Shown here: positions 1 through 11,260 of the stretch, one piece after another
Layout of the letters: the number at the start of each line of letters is the position of its first letter
How positions within the stretch are numbered: the first letter of the stretch is position 1
Assembly (NCBI GenBank): GCA_018466975.1
Contig: CM031560.1
Coordinates: 744,001-808,000, forward strand
Direction: 5' to 3'
DNA from: Sparassis latifolia
Taxonomy: Eukaryota; Basidiomycota; Agaricomycetes; Polyporales; Sparassidaceae
Length of the DNA: 64,000 bases
Notes under the pieces: model-generated
The model's input: only the letters and a program-made list of their open reading frames with translations
Told to the model about the DNA's origin: nothing
The model's database searches: none
Translations under genes and position numbers: made by a program

Positions 1-325
1 TGACTTACGATGAGTCTCGATGCGAGCAGTGTGACGTGGCTCACGATGACCACGTCCGGATGGTGCTGGAAGTTCTTGCGACTCAAAGTCGCAAAAATTC
101 TCGGGCGCAGGAGGTGCCATTGACGACAGAGTAGGGGAACGGTGGATGAATGAAAGAAAAAAACCAAGGCAACGGAGTGGCTGAGATTTTGAGATTTTGG
201 ATGATACAATACATTGGCAAACAACGGCCCGCGGCTCAGGCCCAAGAGAGCAGAGCGGGCTCTCCAGTCTGGCTAAGTCATCGTGCCGCTGTGTTGATTG
301 AAGACATTCTTCCCATCTGCCCATC

Positions 326-3300
326 ATGGCTATTTGCCAGTTCTGCCGACAGCCCTTCAAAAGTGACCTTGCTGTGAGACAACACCAGGCACAGTCAGTT
401 ACCTCGGGATGCCGTCAAAAGCGCGATACTTTCTGGGCGAACCTCTGGGAAGCTCGGAAAGCACGGATTTATGGACACTCACACAGTCTTGCTGCTGCTG
501 CCGATTTCCTTGCAGACCGAGCATTGGCAGAGGAGATCCTGGTGGACAATAACCTACAAGATCATCAGCTGCATGAGACCTTACCGACAGAGGAGCATCC
601 TGAGTCCAATGATCAGGATGCGACATTACCAAGGAGGGCACGAGTCGATGATATCCCAGAACTGGAATACCCCCAAGCGAAGTACACGCAGCAATGGCCA
701 CCTGAAAAGGGTGCTGGGTTGGCGTACCAGGACTCAAAGACGCAATTTGAGCAAATTCGTGATGACCAAGTTTTGAAGGGAGACGAGATCTATGGTCCTT
801 TCGAGAGCGAAGATGAGTGGGAGTTAGCAAAGTGGTTGATCAAGAATGTCGGACATACACAGGCGGAGAACTTTCTGAAGCTTCCCATTGTACGTAACAT
901 TGACACTTTGTGTGCATCTGTGACCGTACTTACCAAAATGAGGTCAGATCCAAAGTCGTGTCAATCCCTCATTCCGCAACAAGGATGCTTTGCTTAATCA
1001 CATTGATGCACTCCCCAGTGGGATTGGCTGGCAGTGTGAAGACATCGAACTCACTGGTGATGTTCCCGACCAAGATGGGAACCTGTTGTCGGAGAAGCTT
1101 GAGCTGTGGTTCCGTGATCCCCTTGACTGCGTCCAGGAGCTCTTCAACAACCCAGTCTTTCGAGACGCCATGAAGTATGCACCAGAGCGGCAGTTTGTCG
1201 ATAGAGAAGGGCAGATACGAGCAACCGGTGAGATGTGGACAGCAGATTGGTGGTGGAACATACAGGTAAGCCGGCCGCAGCTTCTACAACGATCTGGTGG
1301 ACTCAACGCTTGGCGTCTGTTTAGGAGAAACTAGCCGTCGGGGCCACTGTTGCTCCCATCATTCTGTCATCTGACAAGACCCAGCTCTCTCAGTTCCGCG
1401 GAGACAAGAGCGCATGGCCACTCTACTTGACAATCGGGAATATCGCCAAGGATGTTCGGCGCAAAGTGTCTTCACAAGCCACCGTCTTAGTTGGCTATCT
1501 GCCTGTTGCAAAGCTGGATTCATTCAGTGATAAGACACGTTCCGCTGTGAAATACCGGCTCTTCCACTACTGCATGAAGAAAATCCTTGCGTCTGTCGCC
1601 AAGGCGGGCCAGACTGGAGTTGCAATGACCTGCGCGGATGGACTAGAGCGAGCGGTTTGGCCAATCGTGGCTGCATATGTCGCAGATTACCCTGAGCAGT
1701 GCCTGGTGGCATGTTGCATGGAGAACCGATGCCCGATGTGCCAGGTGCCGCCAGACAGACGAGGAGAACATGAGACTCATGAGAAGCGTGATGAACAGGA
1801 TACTCTCTCTTTCCTTGCAGCCATGGACACTGGAACAAATGACCCGCACACGAAGGAGAAATTCAAAGAACTAGGTCTTCGACCTGTATACCCACCATTC
1901 TGGAAGGATCTCCCTCATTCCGATGTCTTCCAATGGTTCACACCGGACCTGTTGCATCAGCTCCACAAAGGTGTCTTCAAAGACCATCTCGTGAAATGGT
2001 GCACAACTCTAGTTGGACCCGATGAAGTTGATGCACGGTTTCGCTCAATGAGCCAGGTCACTGGTCTGCGCCACTTCGAGCATGGTATCTCTGCTGTCTC
2101 GCAGTGGACTGGGTCTGAGCACAAAGAGATGGAGAAGGTGTTTCTAGGGTTGGTCATGGGCTGTGCGGATGCTTGCGTCGTGAAGGCTGTGCGCGCCGTG
2201 ATTGACTTCATCTACTACGCATCTCTTCACTCCCACACGACTCAGACTCTGGCGGCATTAGAACATGCTCTCGACGACTTTCACGCGCACAAGGACATCT
2301 TCATCGAACTTGGTGCGGAATCAAGATCATTTCAACATACCGAAGATCCATGCCATGAAGCACTATGTTGCAATGATCAAGCTATTCGGGAGCGCCGATG
2401 GTTTTAACACCGAGTCTCCCGAACGCCTTCATATTGATTATGCGAAAGATGCCTACCGTGCAAGCAACCACAAAGATTATTTGTGCCAGATGGTCACTTG
2501 GCTGCGACGCCAGGAGGCTGTCGATCGGTTCACGCAGTACCTAGAGTGGAGCAAGCATGGAGCATTTGACGGCCAGGATGCAGCTTTGGACAATGTCGAA
2601 CAGGAAGATCCGGAGTGTGTGACAGTCACCGAGCGATCCGCTGAGTCTGTACCAGACTCATTTGTTCGATACAAGGTCGCGGAGAGACACCCGCGAGCCC
2701 TTCTCGCAGTACGTGCGAGTGAGATCATGTCACAGCACAACGCGCCACGGTTCCTAGAGTGCATCAGCACATTCTTGCGAGCTCACGGCTGCACCTTCAT
2801 ACCTCAGCCCTTCGACAAGTTTGACCTCTACGCTCGCCTGTCCATCAACCTCCCGCATATCCCGGCTACAGGTACTCGTCACAGCAAGAACATCATCCGT
2901 GCCTCTCCTCCAGTTCCTGCTCATGGTCGCTCTGCCGCTCAGCCTGCCCGTCTCGATTTCGCATTCATTCGGACAGGAGAGACAAATAGCTCAACAGTGG
3001 GCACCCCTCTTGAAGGTCCGTCTCGCTCATACTTCAAGCTTACGAGCTCACATCTGACTTTACAACGATTCTCTATTCATATAGGTCTTCGCGTTGCGCA
3101 CGTCCGTGCGATATTCACGCTACCACATTACTATCCAGCCCGCACGCAGCATCCACTTGCCTACATCGAGTGGTTCACACCCTTCCATCGCAAGGATCCA
3201 GACTCCAGCCTGCACATTGTCAGCGCGTCGACTCGCATGCATCAACCCTACGGCGAGATCATCACCATTGACAGGATCACTCGAAACTGTCACCTTATAC

Positions 3301-3437
3301 CAGTTTTTGGTCGCAAAATGGACTCACGCTGGACGGCTAAAAACGTGACTGAACTATGTAAGTCATTCTATGTCAATCCATATTTTGATATGCACACATT
3401 CTGTATGATTCGTGCAGAGCACCATGGATGTCTGTAA
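326..3437 (+). pseudogene. Plavaka-type (CACTA superfamily) transposase, frameshifted
   Basis: DNA transposase of the Plavaka group, which would cut and paste the element. The N-terminus has a short C2H2-like finger (CQFC near residue 4, then H and C further on). Coding frames then join through two introns: about 888-950 and about 1265-1333 (donor GTAAGC, acceptor TTTAG). Family landmarks are visible: a WTADWWWNIQ block, a cysteine cluster CCMENRCPMC near 1715-1740, the FTPDLLHQLHKGVFKDH block near 1935-1990, and the C-terminal CHLIPVFGRKMD block near 3290-3320. At about 2315-2320 the frame slips: the conserved reading continues as VRNQDHFNIPKIHAMKHY only one base out of register, and no GT-AG intron of normal size fits. 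This looks like a one-base insertion in a GGTG run, so the copy is probably dead. No terminal CACTA inverted repeats were identified, and the left end may lie outside the window. Family call is firm; exon borders are approximate. Confidence 0.82.
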
Positions 3438-3919
3438 GCACTGTACTTATTCTGTAGTCCTTAGGACATATTTTCTTGGTGTCCTTGACTCCACACTGCG
3501 CACTTCGACTTGAGTTGAACATCGACAAACTTGCAATTATCCGCGGTCTCGGACATAGCGGTACCTGACTCGTGATGTATTTCGGGCCTCGTTCCTACAA
3601 TGTTCTACCTAGGTAGCCGAAAACTACGCGGTCCTACAGAGCTCTATGTAAATATGCCCGGCCTACCGAGCTCTACCGAGAAAGGCAGGTCCTACGGCAA
3701 GAAAGTCACCTTTGCAGATGTCGATCTTCGAGATGCGGGACGGTTGCGTAAGAACTGCCTAACTGCAAAGCGCAAAGGATGATTAGACTTATCCCAAGAA
3801 AACTGGTCCTTGTAACGTACTACAATATGTTGATGGACATCGACATTGCTGGTCAAGTAGCTGCACCCGGAGTCGGCGTAAGTCCAACGACTTTCGGACA
3901 TGGATAGGCGAGACTTGGG
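3438..3919. other. Intergenic stretch between transposase and Egt1 relic
   Basis: No gene is supported here. It holds short imperfect repeats around GAGCTCTA (about 3640-3680) and may include sub-terminal sequence of the Plavaka element, but no clear inverted terminus was found. Confidence 0.4.
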
Positions 3920-4884
3920 TAGGTCAACTTCATCAAGTGACGTGGAAGTCCACTCCCAGATACCTCCATTGTGTCCTTTCCGGCGTCCTTGTCACGGCCA
4001 GCAGTAGCACTTGACACAAGCAAATGTAACAAATGTAAGATAATGCCCAGTGTCGAAGAGCCGAGACTCACGGAACAGGGTGCCAGTTTCTAAATCCAAT
4101 GTTGGCACCTCCCTCATATGCACAATCGAACATGTCCATAAAGAGGTGCAGTTCGGGCTCGGTTGGAATCCGGCCACCCTTGACACTTGCATACATTGTC
4201 AAGTTGTCATACGAAGTAATGATCGGCCAATGCTTCGCGACACTCATCGGAATGGGACCATACAGGGTACGAACCTACCATCACTTGAGTTTGTAATGTG
4301 AAGTAGGCTTTTACTGACTTCACTCACTTGAACCTCTCCTTCAACCTCAACCCAGCTGGCAGGGAACTTGACAGCCTCCTTGCCCTTGCTAGAGTAATAC
4401 TCATAGAACTCACCATTTGTAATCGGCCGCCATTCAATTTTGAATTCGCCGATGTGGACTTCTCCCTTGGGATGCTCGTTGTCCCAACCAAATGCGTGAA
4501 CACTGGTACATGCATCCTCTGATTCATCATCACCATGTCCAAGCGTCACCGTGGCAGGACCAAGAGTAACAGTTGATATAGCCGGAAGCAGATCGCGATC
4601 CCAACCACTGGCGAGTGTCGACCAAACTGGAGGACTGAAGCCAGTAGGAGGTAGTGTGTCAGTGCCCGCACACTGCAGGAGTATGTAGAGTAGCATCTGA
4701 AGATAGGTGTTTAGTTCGGGTGCAGTATTGTCAGCCTCACGGAGCATACCTCTGCGTGGAAAGCTTCGTGCTCGAGTATCATGAACAGCACCCTCGCAAG
4801 CTTCCTCGTCAATGTGATTTTGCCGGAGTTAATATCCCGGTAGAACTGTGTCAGCCACTCGCGCACCCTGGACTGAAAGACCAT
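3920..4884 (-). pseudogene. Fragment of Egt1-type ergothioneine biosynthesis protein (EgtB-like C-terminal half)
   Basis: Fungal Egt1 fuses a histidine methyltransferase (EgtD-like) to a non-heme iron sulfoxide synthase (EgtB-like, DinB plus formylglycine-generating-enzyme-like fold). Only the second half is seen here. Reading the minus strand from 4884: VREWLTQFYRD, then the iron-ligand type EHEAFHAE (about 4750), an intron near 4696-4749, MLLYILLQ, then FGWDNEHPKGEV, WRPITNGEFYEYY and FPASW (about 4370-4500). After another intron come YGPIPMSVAKHWP, KGGRIPTEPELH and GFRNWHPVP (about 4090-4270), and after a third the motif GHNGGIWEWTST (about 3930-3970). Downstream of that the similarity breaks off into unrelated sequence. 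Upstream of 4884 no methyltransferase domain is present. The piece therefore looks like a truncated gene or captured fragment that keeps recognisable splice sites. Assignment rests on motif recognition; I see no functional full-length gene. Confidence 0.65.
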
Positions 4885-6341
4885 GATGCTAGCTAGGTGC
4901 TCCGGTCTTCATTATTTTTGGGAACCTCCATATGTGTCTGTGGTCGCTTCACTCAAATTCTGATTATACAATAATCCAACACCAACTACTCACATGGTAT
5001 TGTGTAGAATCATCTGTGATCAAATCAATTCTGTGCTAAGATGATATGCATCTTGGTCCAAGCCTGTGACAAATCAGCGAGGACATTGTCATGGAGAGAG
5101 TGCTTCCCTCCGAGGTCGCGAGAGCAGAGATCAACAATATCAAGGGGTGACATGGCTGAAGGAAAGGAGGGATGAGGAGAGATCCAGTGGATAGATATCA
5201 AAAAATTTGTATATGAACTGATCCCATTGACAAGGAGCCACTGTAGGACCTGCTTAATGGACACTCAACTACAGACTGACACCTACTGTGGATTCTTACT
5301 CACCTAATTCTTGGACACTGACCCCCTGCATACATGCCAACCCTCAATGTTGCCATCAGAGGTAGCACAACAGGCCTGGATTGGCAATGAAAGTGACGGA
5401 GAGGTGTAGATGGCAAGTTATTGTCATGCATGTGTGTCAATGTGGACACATGTGTCAATATGTCCCTCAACATTCAGTATGAATGGCAACACTTTTGGAC
5501 AAAGAGAAGTGGATGTCACTGAATTCAGCAAGAGCATGTCTAATTTTGCATACCCGAGAATCCAGTCTCATGATGCAGTCAGCATCATTGAGACACTAGG
5601 ATTAACTAAAGTACTCACATACTGTCCACGTTCCATCAAGAAGTACGAGAGTACTCTAGTTTCCTGATCATTTGGTGAGGAGTACTGACATAGATGCTCT
5701 GTCACTGACGTAACACATTCTGGGCATTACCAAAAACACCGAGAACGCCAATAAGCTCAGGTAGTACACGCAGAGCCTCCTTCAATCAAATTGAGCAAGA
5801 AGCCTAATTCACGAAGTCAGCTAATAGCAGTTCAGACTTAAGGGTCTTCAAATTCTCAACAAGGATACAACAAAGCCTACAGGATGCATAGCGCAGTCAA
5901 AGTCCCATCACACCAGGTTGGACCAGAATGAACAATGCCAATGGCAAGGCTTCGTTCCACTTCAATCTTGTGTGATAACGGTCTCTGAGTTAGATGGTAT
6001 CGCTGTACTGTTGTGGTACTGCAGTAAAGTTAATAAGTACGTGCCTGCATCTGGCCAGGCAATAGTGTTGTGGGCAGAACCCCCAGTGCGGTGAAACTAC
6101 ACTCGCAGGGTCGTGGTGATGGCTGGAGAGCTGGCGAAACACTGACACTGCTGAAATCGGGCCCCTTTGCCCCGGAAGTTTACGAGCCTATAGTAGATAG
6201 GAAGAAGTTTCTCTACCGGAAAGCACGGTTTTTTGCACCAGAGATGTGCCGAATTCAATTCAGACCCTTTTTAGGGGTTACAGAATTTAACCATGGAAGT
6301 ATTACCGAAATAGGCTAAATACGGCCTTTTTGAGTAGGTAC
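4885..6341. other. Gene-poor, AT-richer stretch
   Basis: Only short open frames occur on either strand, with no protein motif or splice-joined continuity that I can recognise. It separates the Egt1 relic from the long-TIR element and probably consists of old repeat debris. Confidence 0.45.
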
Positions 6342-6660
6342 CAGGCTCCTAAAACCATCCGTCGTTATAGCATTCTCGCTTTATCCCAACATTATGTTTA
6401 AAAAAATCATGTGACATATGTTTTGTGAGACTTACCCTTTATATCGAAAATTACCGGATTAGGATGAGCATTAAGAGGAGGTGAACGCTATAAGACGGCT
6501 GGCCAAACTCGTCATCCGAGAATACGCCGAGCGCGCGCAATCAGTGTTTCCTGCAGGAAATTGCGAGTAAACCCTAGGGTGGGTGTTGTTTTGCACAATG
6601 TGAGCAACCCGAATTCGGTGTTCGCGTAGTGCTCATCATGCGCTCGCCATTGTCGCACGG
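6342..6660 (+). repeat. Left terminal inverted repeat of the MITE
   Basis: Pairs with 6875-7185 in inverted orientation. The inner border is gradual: matching stays near-perfect to about 6625 (GAATTCGGTGTTCGC) and then decays. The arm could form a long hairpin in RNA or single-stranded DNA. Confidence 0.85.
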
Positions 6661-6874
6661 TTGCAGGATGATTGAGCAACAGAAACAGCACTGCTTTAAA
6701 TCACAAATCACTGAGTGCTCTGATTCTTGTAGGAACTGAGGAGCAGGCAATTATTCACAGCCCTTTACATTTCTGGTGCTGGAGCTTGGTTTGGTGTAGT
6801 ATACCCAGAGCATACCCTTTAAACCCAATACTACAACCACATTGCATTCTGTTTGCTTCTATGTCTCTGTGACG

Positions 6875-7185
6875 ATGCGAGACAGCGAGCGCATGACTGT
6901 GAACATCGAATTCGGGTTGCCCACATTGTGCAAAACAACACCCACCCTAGGGTTTACTCGCAATTTCCTGCGGGAAACACTGATTGCGCGCGCTCGGCGT
7001 ATTCTCGGATGACGAGTTTGGCCAGCCGTCTTATAGCGTTCACCTCCTCTTAATGCTCGTCCTAATCCGGTAATTTTCGATATAAAGGGTAAGTCTCACA
7101 AAACATATGTCACATGATTTTTTTAAACATAATGTTGGGATAAAGGAGCGAGAACGCTATAACGACGGATGGTTTTAGGAGCCTG
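6875..7185 (-). repeat. Right terminal inverted repeat of the MITE
   Basis: Reverse complement of the left arm, differing at a few positions (for example CCTGCAGG against CCCGCAGG in the middle of the arm, and GATGAGC against GACGAGC). Confidence 0.85.
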
Positions 7186-7194
7186 AGTAGGTAC

Positions 7195-8067
7195 TGGCAT
7201 CAAGGTTCGGAACCGGCTGCGCCAACAACAGCGAGCGCCTTTCAAGCGGCTGTTCCAATGTGATGAAGTTCGCCTCTCTTCAGTGTGCGCCCTAGCGGAT
7301 AAACATTAATTATTAGAGTGTTGAAGAGAGCAGGACCACTGCCGCGTGCACATGTCGGAGAGAGATTGCACACAGCTACACGGTCGTCCATCCAGAGAAA
7401 CGGCCATTGAAAAACCACGGACTCGGACATTCTAAGTTGCATCGCGGATCCATGATGCCGTCATTTGGCATGCCGTGGAGCTGCCGCACCAGGCACCGCA
7501 TGTCTAAGAGCAGATCCGCAGCAGCAAACGGGCATTCCTGGGGAAGCTCGGAAAGAGAGTGCTGCGGCGTTCTCAGAGTGCTATCAGAAAGAGCCATAAA
7601 GAGGACGGTGCCAGAGTGAAGGAGGGTGGAATATACGAGATATGGTGAAGGCCATAGCGCATGGACGTGGGGATGAGGAGAGCTGTGTAGATGCGATGTC
7701 AGTAAGGTGGCTGATATGTATGCGGTCGTGTGCGCAACGCCGCATCGTCAGATCAGAACGCGTCTAAAGATAGCCGCGCTATAAATAGAAAACGCGCTCG
7801 TGCTTACCGTCGTCGAGTCGTCTCGTCCTCGTCTCTGAGCCTGTTCCCCGCGTCCAGGATGTCCCGGACACGGTCGTATGCCACGGTCGTGTGCCATGAC
7901 GCGTAACGAGAGCGCGTTGAAATGAGAGGGAGCGTGAGAGAAGTTGAGAGCGAGACGAATGGATGCCGGCCCCGCGCTAGCTCGTAGCTGCGGTTCCTGC
8001 AGGCGTTGTTCCGGAAAGATTCATATACTCAACACCAATCGATCTCTCCTATCATGCCTCTCCAGCT
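7195..8067 (+). promoter_or_regulatory. Upstream region of the first Stealth gene, with a TATAAATA box
   Basis: No coding gene is supported between the MITE and the start at 8068. A TATAAATA sequence lies at 7780-7787, about 280 bp upstream of the start codon, in a local GC-rich setting. It could be the core promoter if the 5' leader is long or carries an intron. This is inference from sequence alone. Confidence 0.35.
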
Positions 8068-10824
8068 ATGCCCGTCCGTCCTCGCACCGCGGACTACATC
8101 CCTCTCGCCCAGTTTCCCTTTCAACCCGCCGCTGCCGCACACCGCACCGTCTCCTTCTGTCTCCGCCGCCGTCTCCTCCTCGCCGCCATCTGTGCTGCCT
8201 CTCTCTTTTCCCTCTTCCTTATTCTCTCCTATACCCTCAACGATGTCGATGCAGACGACGACATAGAAGTCATCTTGTTCCCGCCAGATAATTCGTCTGC
8301 CTCCCAGACTGCATACCTGTCCTTTCAAGCTTCTCCGTTCGCTCTTCCAAACAATACTTCCCTCAGACAAGTCCATGGCATTCTTGCCTCCTGTCTCGAA
8401 AGATTTTTTGTCGCTGGAGAACCTTGCTTTGAGTCCAAGCCTCCCCCAATAGACCTCGTCTGGACATGGGTCAATGGCTCCGACCCACTACTCGTCCAGG
8501 CCAAAGAGCTCGCCATCGAGAGCTACGCCAGTGACGACCCATACCGCCCAAAATCAACTACCGCACAGGATCGCCAGTTTCGGTGCGCGTCACCTCTCGT
8601 CTCACTTATCAATCACTGAATCCCGTTTGACAGCGATCACGATGAGCTGCGGCACTCTCTCCGCTCAGCGCTCGCCCACTTCCGGCCGTACTCGCAGCGC
8701 TTTCACATCCTCACCGCCGACTTCCCCATACCCGCCGTAGAGCCGAACTTCACGCTGTCCGCGGCATGGCGCCTAGGACAGGTCCCGCAGTGGCTCGACG
8801 TCGATTCGAGCACGAAACACTCCTGGCGCGACGGCAACGTCGAGCTCGCCATCGCCCACCACGCGGAGATCTTCTCCCCATACGTCGGCACGAATTTCAA
8901 CAGGTAGGAGCTGTATCCAGCCCGTCCGCGATCCCGGTATTCACGCGACAGGTCCACGGCAGCCTCGCGATCGAGTCGCAGCTCGTGCATCTCGAGGACG
9001 TCTCGGAAAACTTGTGAGCGCCGCGCATTAATCCTGGCAAACGCGTCTGACACCCCCACAGCATCTACATGGTCAGCCCGCCCCTCCCGCGCACATCCAC
9101 CCGCTAACTGACCGCCTGCAGAACGACGACCTCTACTTCGCGAAGCCAGTCACGCCCACGACCTTCTACACATCCGGTACGCGCTCTCTCTCCCATCCAT
9201 GCCGCTTCTAATGTTTCCCAGCCTTCGGCACGGTCCTGCACCTCCAATCGGAACTGCTCGTGTTGCCCTCCCCACCGACCAAGACGGCGCAAGGCGAATG
9301 GCGGAGCATGGGCACGACCAACGTCCTACTCTCCACGCGCTTCGGGCGGCGCGGCCGTCCGTACGTCGCGCACGAGGCCAAGTCCGTATCCGCGCCGCTC
9401 TTGCACGAGATCGCGCAGATATGGCCGGGTGCGCTGGCGGACGCGGCGTCGCACCGCTTCCGCGAGACGCGTGGCGGCACGGGGGACGTCTACGTGCTCT
9501 TCCTCGCCACGCACTTTGTGGTGGAGCGTGCGCGGGAGGCGCTCCTGTGGGCATGGGTCGTCGGCCGCGTCGGCGGGCTGTACGGGGAGTGGGGCCCGTT
9601 GCAGCGCCGGCAGGCGTGGGAGGAGCTCGGGGGTGAGTGGCTGGGAGATGTGGAAATGGCGGCGGAGCAGGGCCGCGGGCGCGACGGGCGTGCTCGAATA
9701 GATGTCAGTGCGGGGCGCAGGGAGACGGTCGAGCCGGAGCGGGTCAAGCGTGTGTTGAGGGCGAGCGGGCTGAACGGCGTGGGGCAGACGCGGTATATTT
9801 TCTGTACGTGTTTTTCCCCTTACTCTCTTACCGGCGAGTGTCTCTGGGAGCTGATTTTCTGTCTCTCCTGTCGGATAGCGTCGCTGGATGGATATGCATA
9901 TGGCACGCTGGGGACTAAGGGCGCGCCCAAGTTCCCGTCGTTCAGCCCTTCTTTACGGGAGAGCTCGCTCCCCCGGTGCACGCTACTCTATTCCGAGTGC
10001 TTCGCGCTCGAGGGCGCGGACAGTCCCTCAACGGTATTTACGAATATCGCGTTTCGCTTTCCGCAGTGCGGTGATTGTGGTACGTGAGTTCCTTTTATAT
10101 ATATTCTTTCCCGCCCTTTTCTCTTGCCCACTGTCGGTTTTCTGAACTTGTTACTCTCCGCCAATTTTACGAAACCTTCGTTTTCACTTTCAAGCGTGCT
10201 GCACAGCATCGACTCCAAATTTCGAAGTTCTCTGCTTCTTCCCCCTTCTCTTTTTCTGATCAACGTGCTAATCCCTCATCATCCGGTCAGTGATCACCGC
10301 CCTGGTGCACGCCAGCGGCACGCTCGGGCTCTCCGCATTCCTCCCGGACCCCGCGCGCGTCCTCCCCAGCACGTCCTCTACCTCGCCTCAACCGCCCCGC
10401 GACCCCGTCGCACACCTGCCGCTGGTCGCGAACTGGGAGGACGGCAATTTCGCGCTCGGCGCGGTCATGCGCACAAGCGGGAGCGCCGCGGGCGCCAGCG
10501 TGCGCGCGTGGACGCTGCAGCTGCTCGCGCGGTACCGCTACGTCATCGGTGAGCTCCCATCCACGTCCTCGTCCGCCCCGTTGCGTGGTTATCCGGAGGT
10601 TGCGGCTGACACGGTGGATTGTAGGCGGGACACCCTCGGTATTCGAGCGGCTCTCGAGCCCGGCGCAGGCGCGCGCGGTGCTCACGCGCGTCGAGCGCGA
10701 CGCGAACGCCGCATTGCTCTGCATCAACGACGACGTCGGGATGAACGACGCCGAGGTCGGGCGTGTGCTCAACGAGTGGCAGGCGCGCATGTGGCCCGCG
10801 CGCGCCAACTGGGAGCGCACGTAG
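8068..10824 (+). CDS. Stealth-family glycan phosphotransferase (Xpt1-like), paralogue 1
   Basis: Probable Golgi type II membrane enzyme that transfers a sugar-1-phosphate to a glycan; the best-studied basidiomycete relative is the Cryptococcus xylosylphosphotransferase Xpt1. A hydrophobic anchor (LLLAAICAASLFSLFLILSY) lies about 30-55 residues from the start. Stealth region 1 is clear as IDLVWTWVNGSDPLL, region 2 as RDHDELRHSLRSAL through QVPQWLDVD and NDDLYF, region 3 as HEAKSVSAPLLHEI, and a later Stealth block contains CINDDVG near the C-terminus. Nine exons fit: 8068-8582, 8634-8903, 8963-9013, 9062-9071, 9122-9176, 9222-9803, 9879-10079, 10291-10548 and 10625-10824. The fourth exon is only 10 nt. 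Exons from about 9120 on are extremely GC-rich, much more than in the second copy at 22384. The start at 8068 gives the shortest cytosolic tail before the anchor. Donor sugar is unknown. Confidence 0.85.
9062..9071 (+). other. 10-nt micro-exon in Stealth paralogue 1
   Basis: The sequence CATCTACATG lies between a 48-bp intron (9014-9061) and a 50-bp intron (9072-9121), both GT-AG. Joining restores SENF-IYM-NDDLYF, a conserved Stealth segment. The same 10-nt exon occurs in the second paralogue. Confidence 0.8.
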
Positions 10825-11260
10825 CCCTTGGACATAGTACACAGCTTGCCGCTCGGGATGCGGTCTGATCGGCGTAGTGTACGACTAGGTGGGCGTTCTG
10901 CCTTGTTCATTCCTTGATTGTGCAGTGTGTACAGGGTTTTTAGGTGCGCGCGCGGGCTGTATTGGTTATTTAACGGATGGGATATACCCGTACTCGAGCC
11001 GCACTCTGCGGTGGTGCATGGCGTCGTTGGCCCGCCCACGGCGGGCTCTCTGTCTTTACGGTATCTAAGGATCATCTATTGGTGGTAAATACTAATGTAC
11101 AGTAGTACGTAGATATCAAACATTGTTGAATAGTAGTACAACGCCGGCAGTAAGCCAGAAAGGATGGGAAAGTACGAGTCTCCGTGCGATAGAATAAATA
11201 TGATTCATTAAGCCGATTTCCTCCATCATAAATAACGATCCCAGGATCCAGATCACGACT

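Larger units (their letters stand above)
6342..7185. mobile_element. Non-autonomous element with ~310-bp terminal inverted repeats (Mutator-like MITE)
   Basis: The element begins CAGGCTCCTAAAACC at 6342, and its right end at 7185 is the reverse complement of that. The 9-mer AGTAGGTAC sits immediately outside both ends (6333-6341 and 7186-7194), which is the signature of a target site duplication. The two arms are about 310-320 bp each and match with only a handful of mismatches plus a 2-base indel near the ends (TCGCTTTATCC against TCGCTCCTTTATCC). The central loop is about 215 bp and contains no credible coding frame. Long TIRs with a 9-bp duplication are what the Mutator (MULE) superfamily makes; hAT elements give 8 bp and have short TIRs. 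The near identity of the arms suggests recent activity of a transposase encoded elsewhere. Superfamily assignment is inference, the structure is seen directly. Confidence 0.82.

Noticed and set aside
6342..7185. hAT or PIF/Harbinger MITE instead of Mutator-like
   Set aside because: hAT gives 8-bp and Harbinger 3-bp duplications with short TIRs; here the duplication is 9 bp and the TIRs exceed 300 bp.
8029..8376. Minus-strand Glu/Gly-rich frame opposite the first Stealth exon
   Set aside because: It is the antisense of a CT-rich exon with clear membrane-anchor and Stealth coding on the plus strand.
9150..9747. Several long minus- and plus-strand frames over the GC-rich Stealth exon
   Set aside because: They arise from extreme GC content; only the frame with HEAKSVSAPLLHEI has family motifs.
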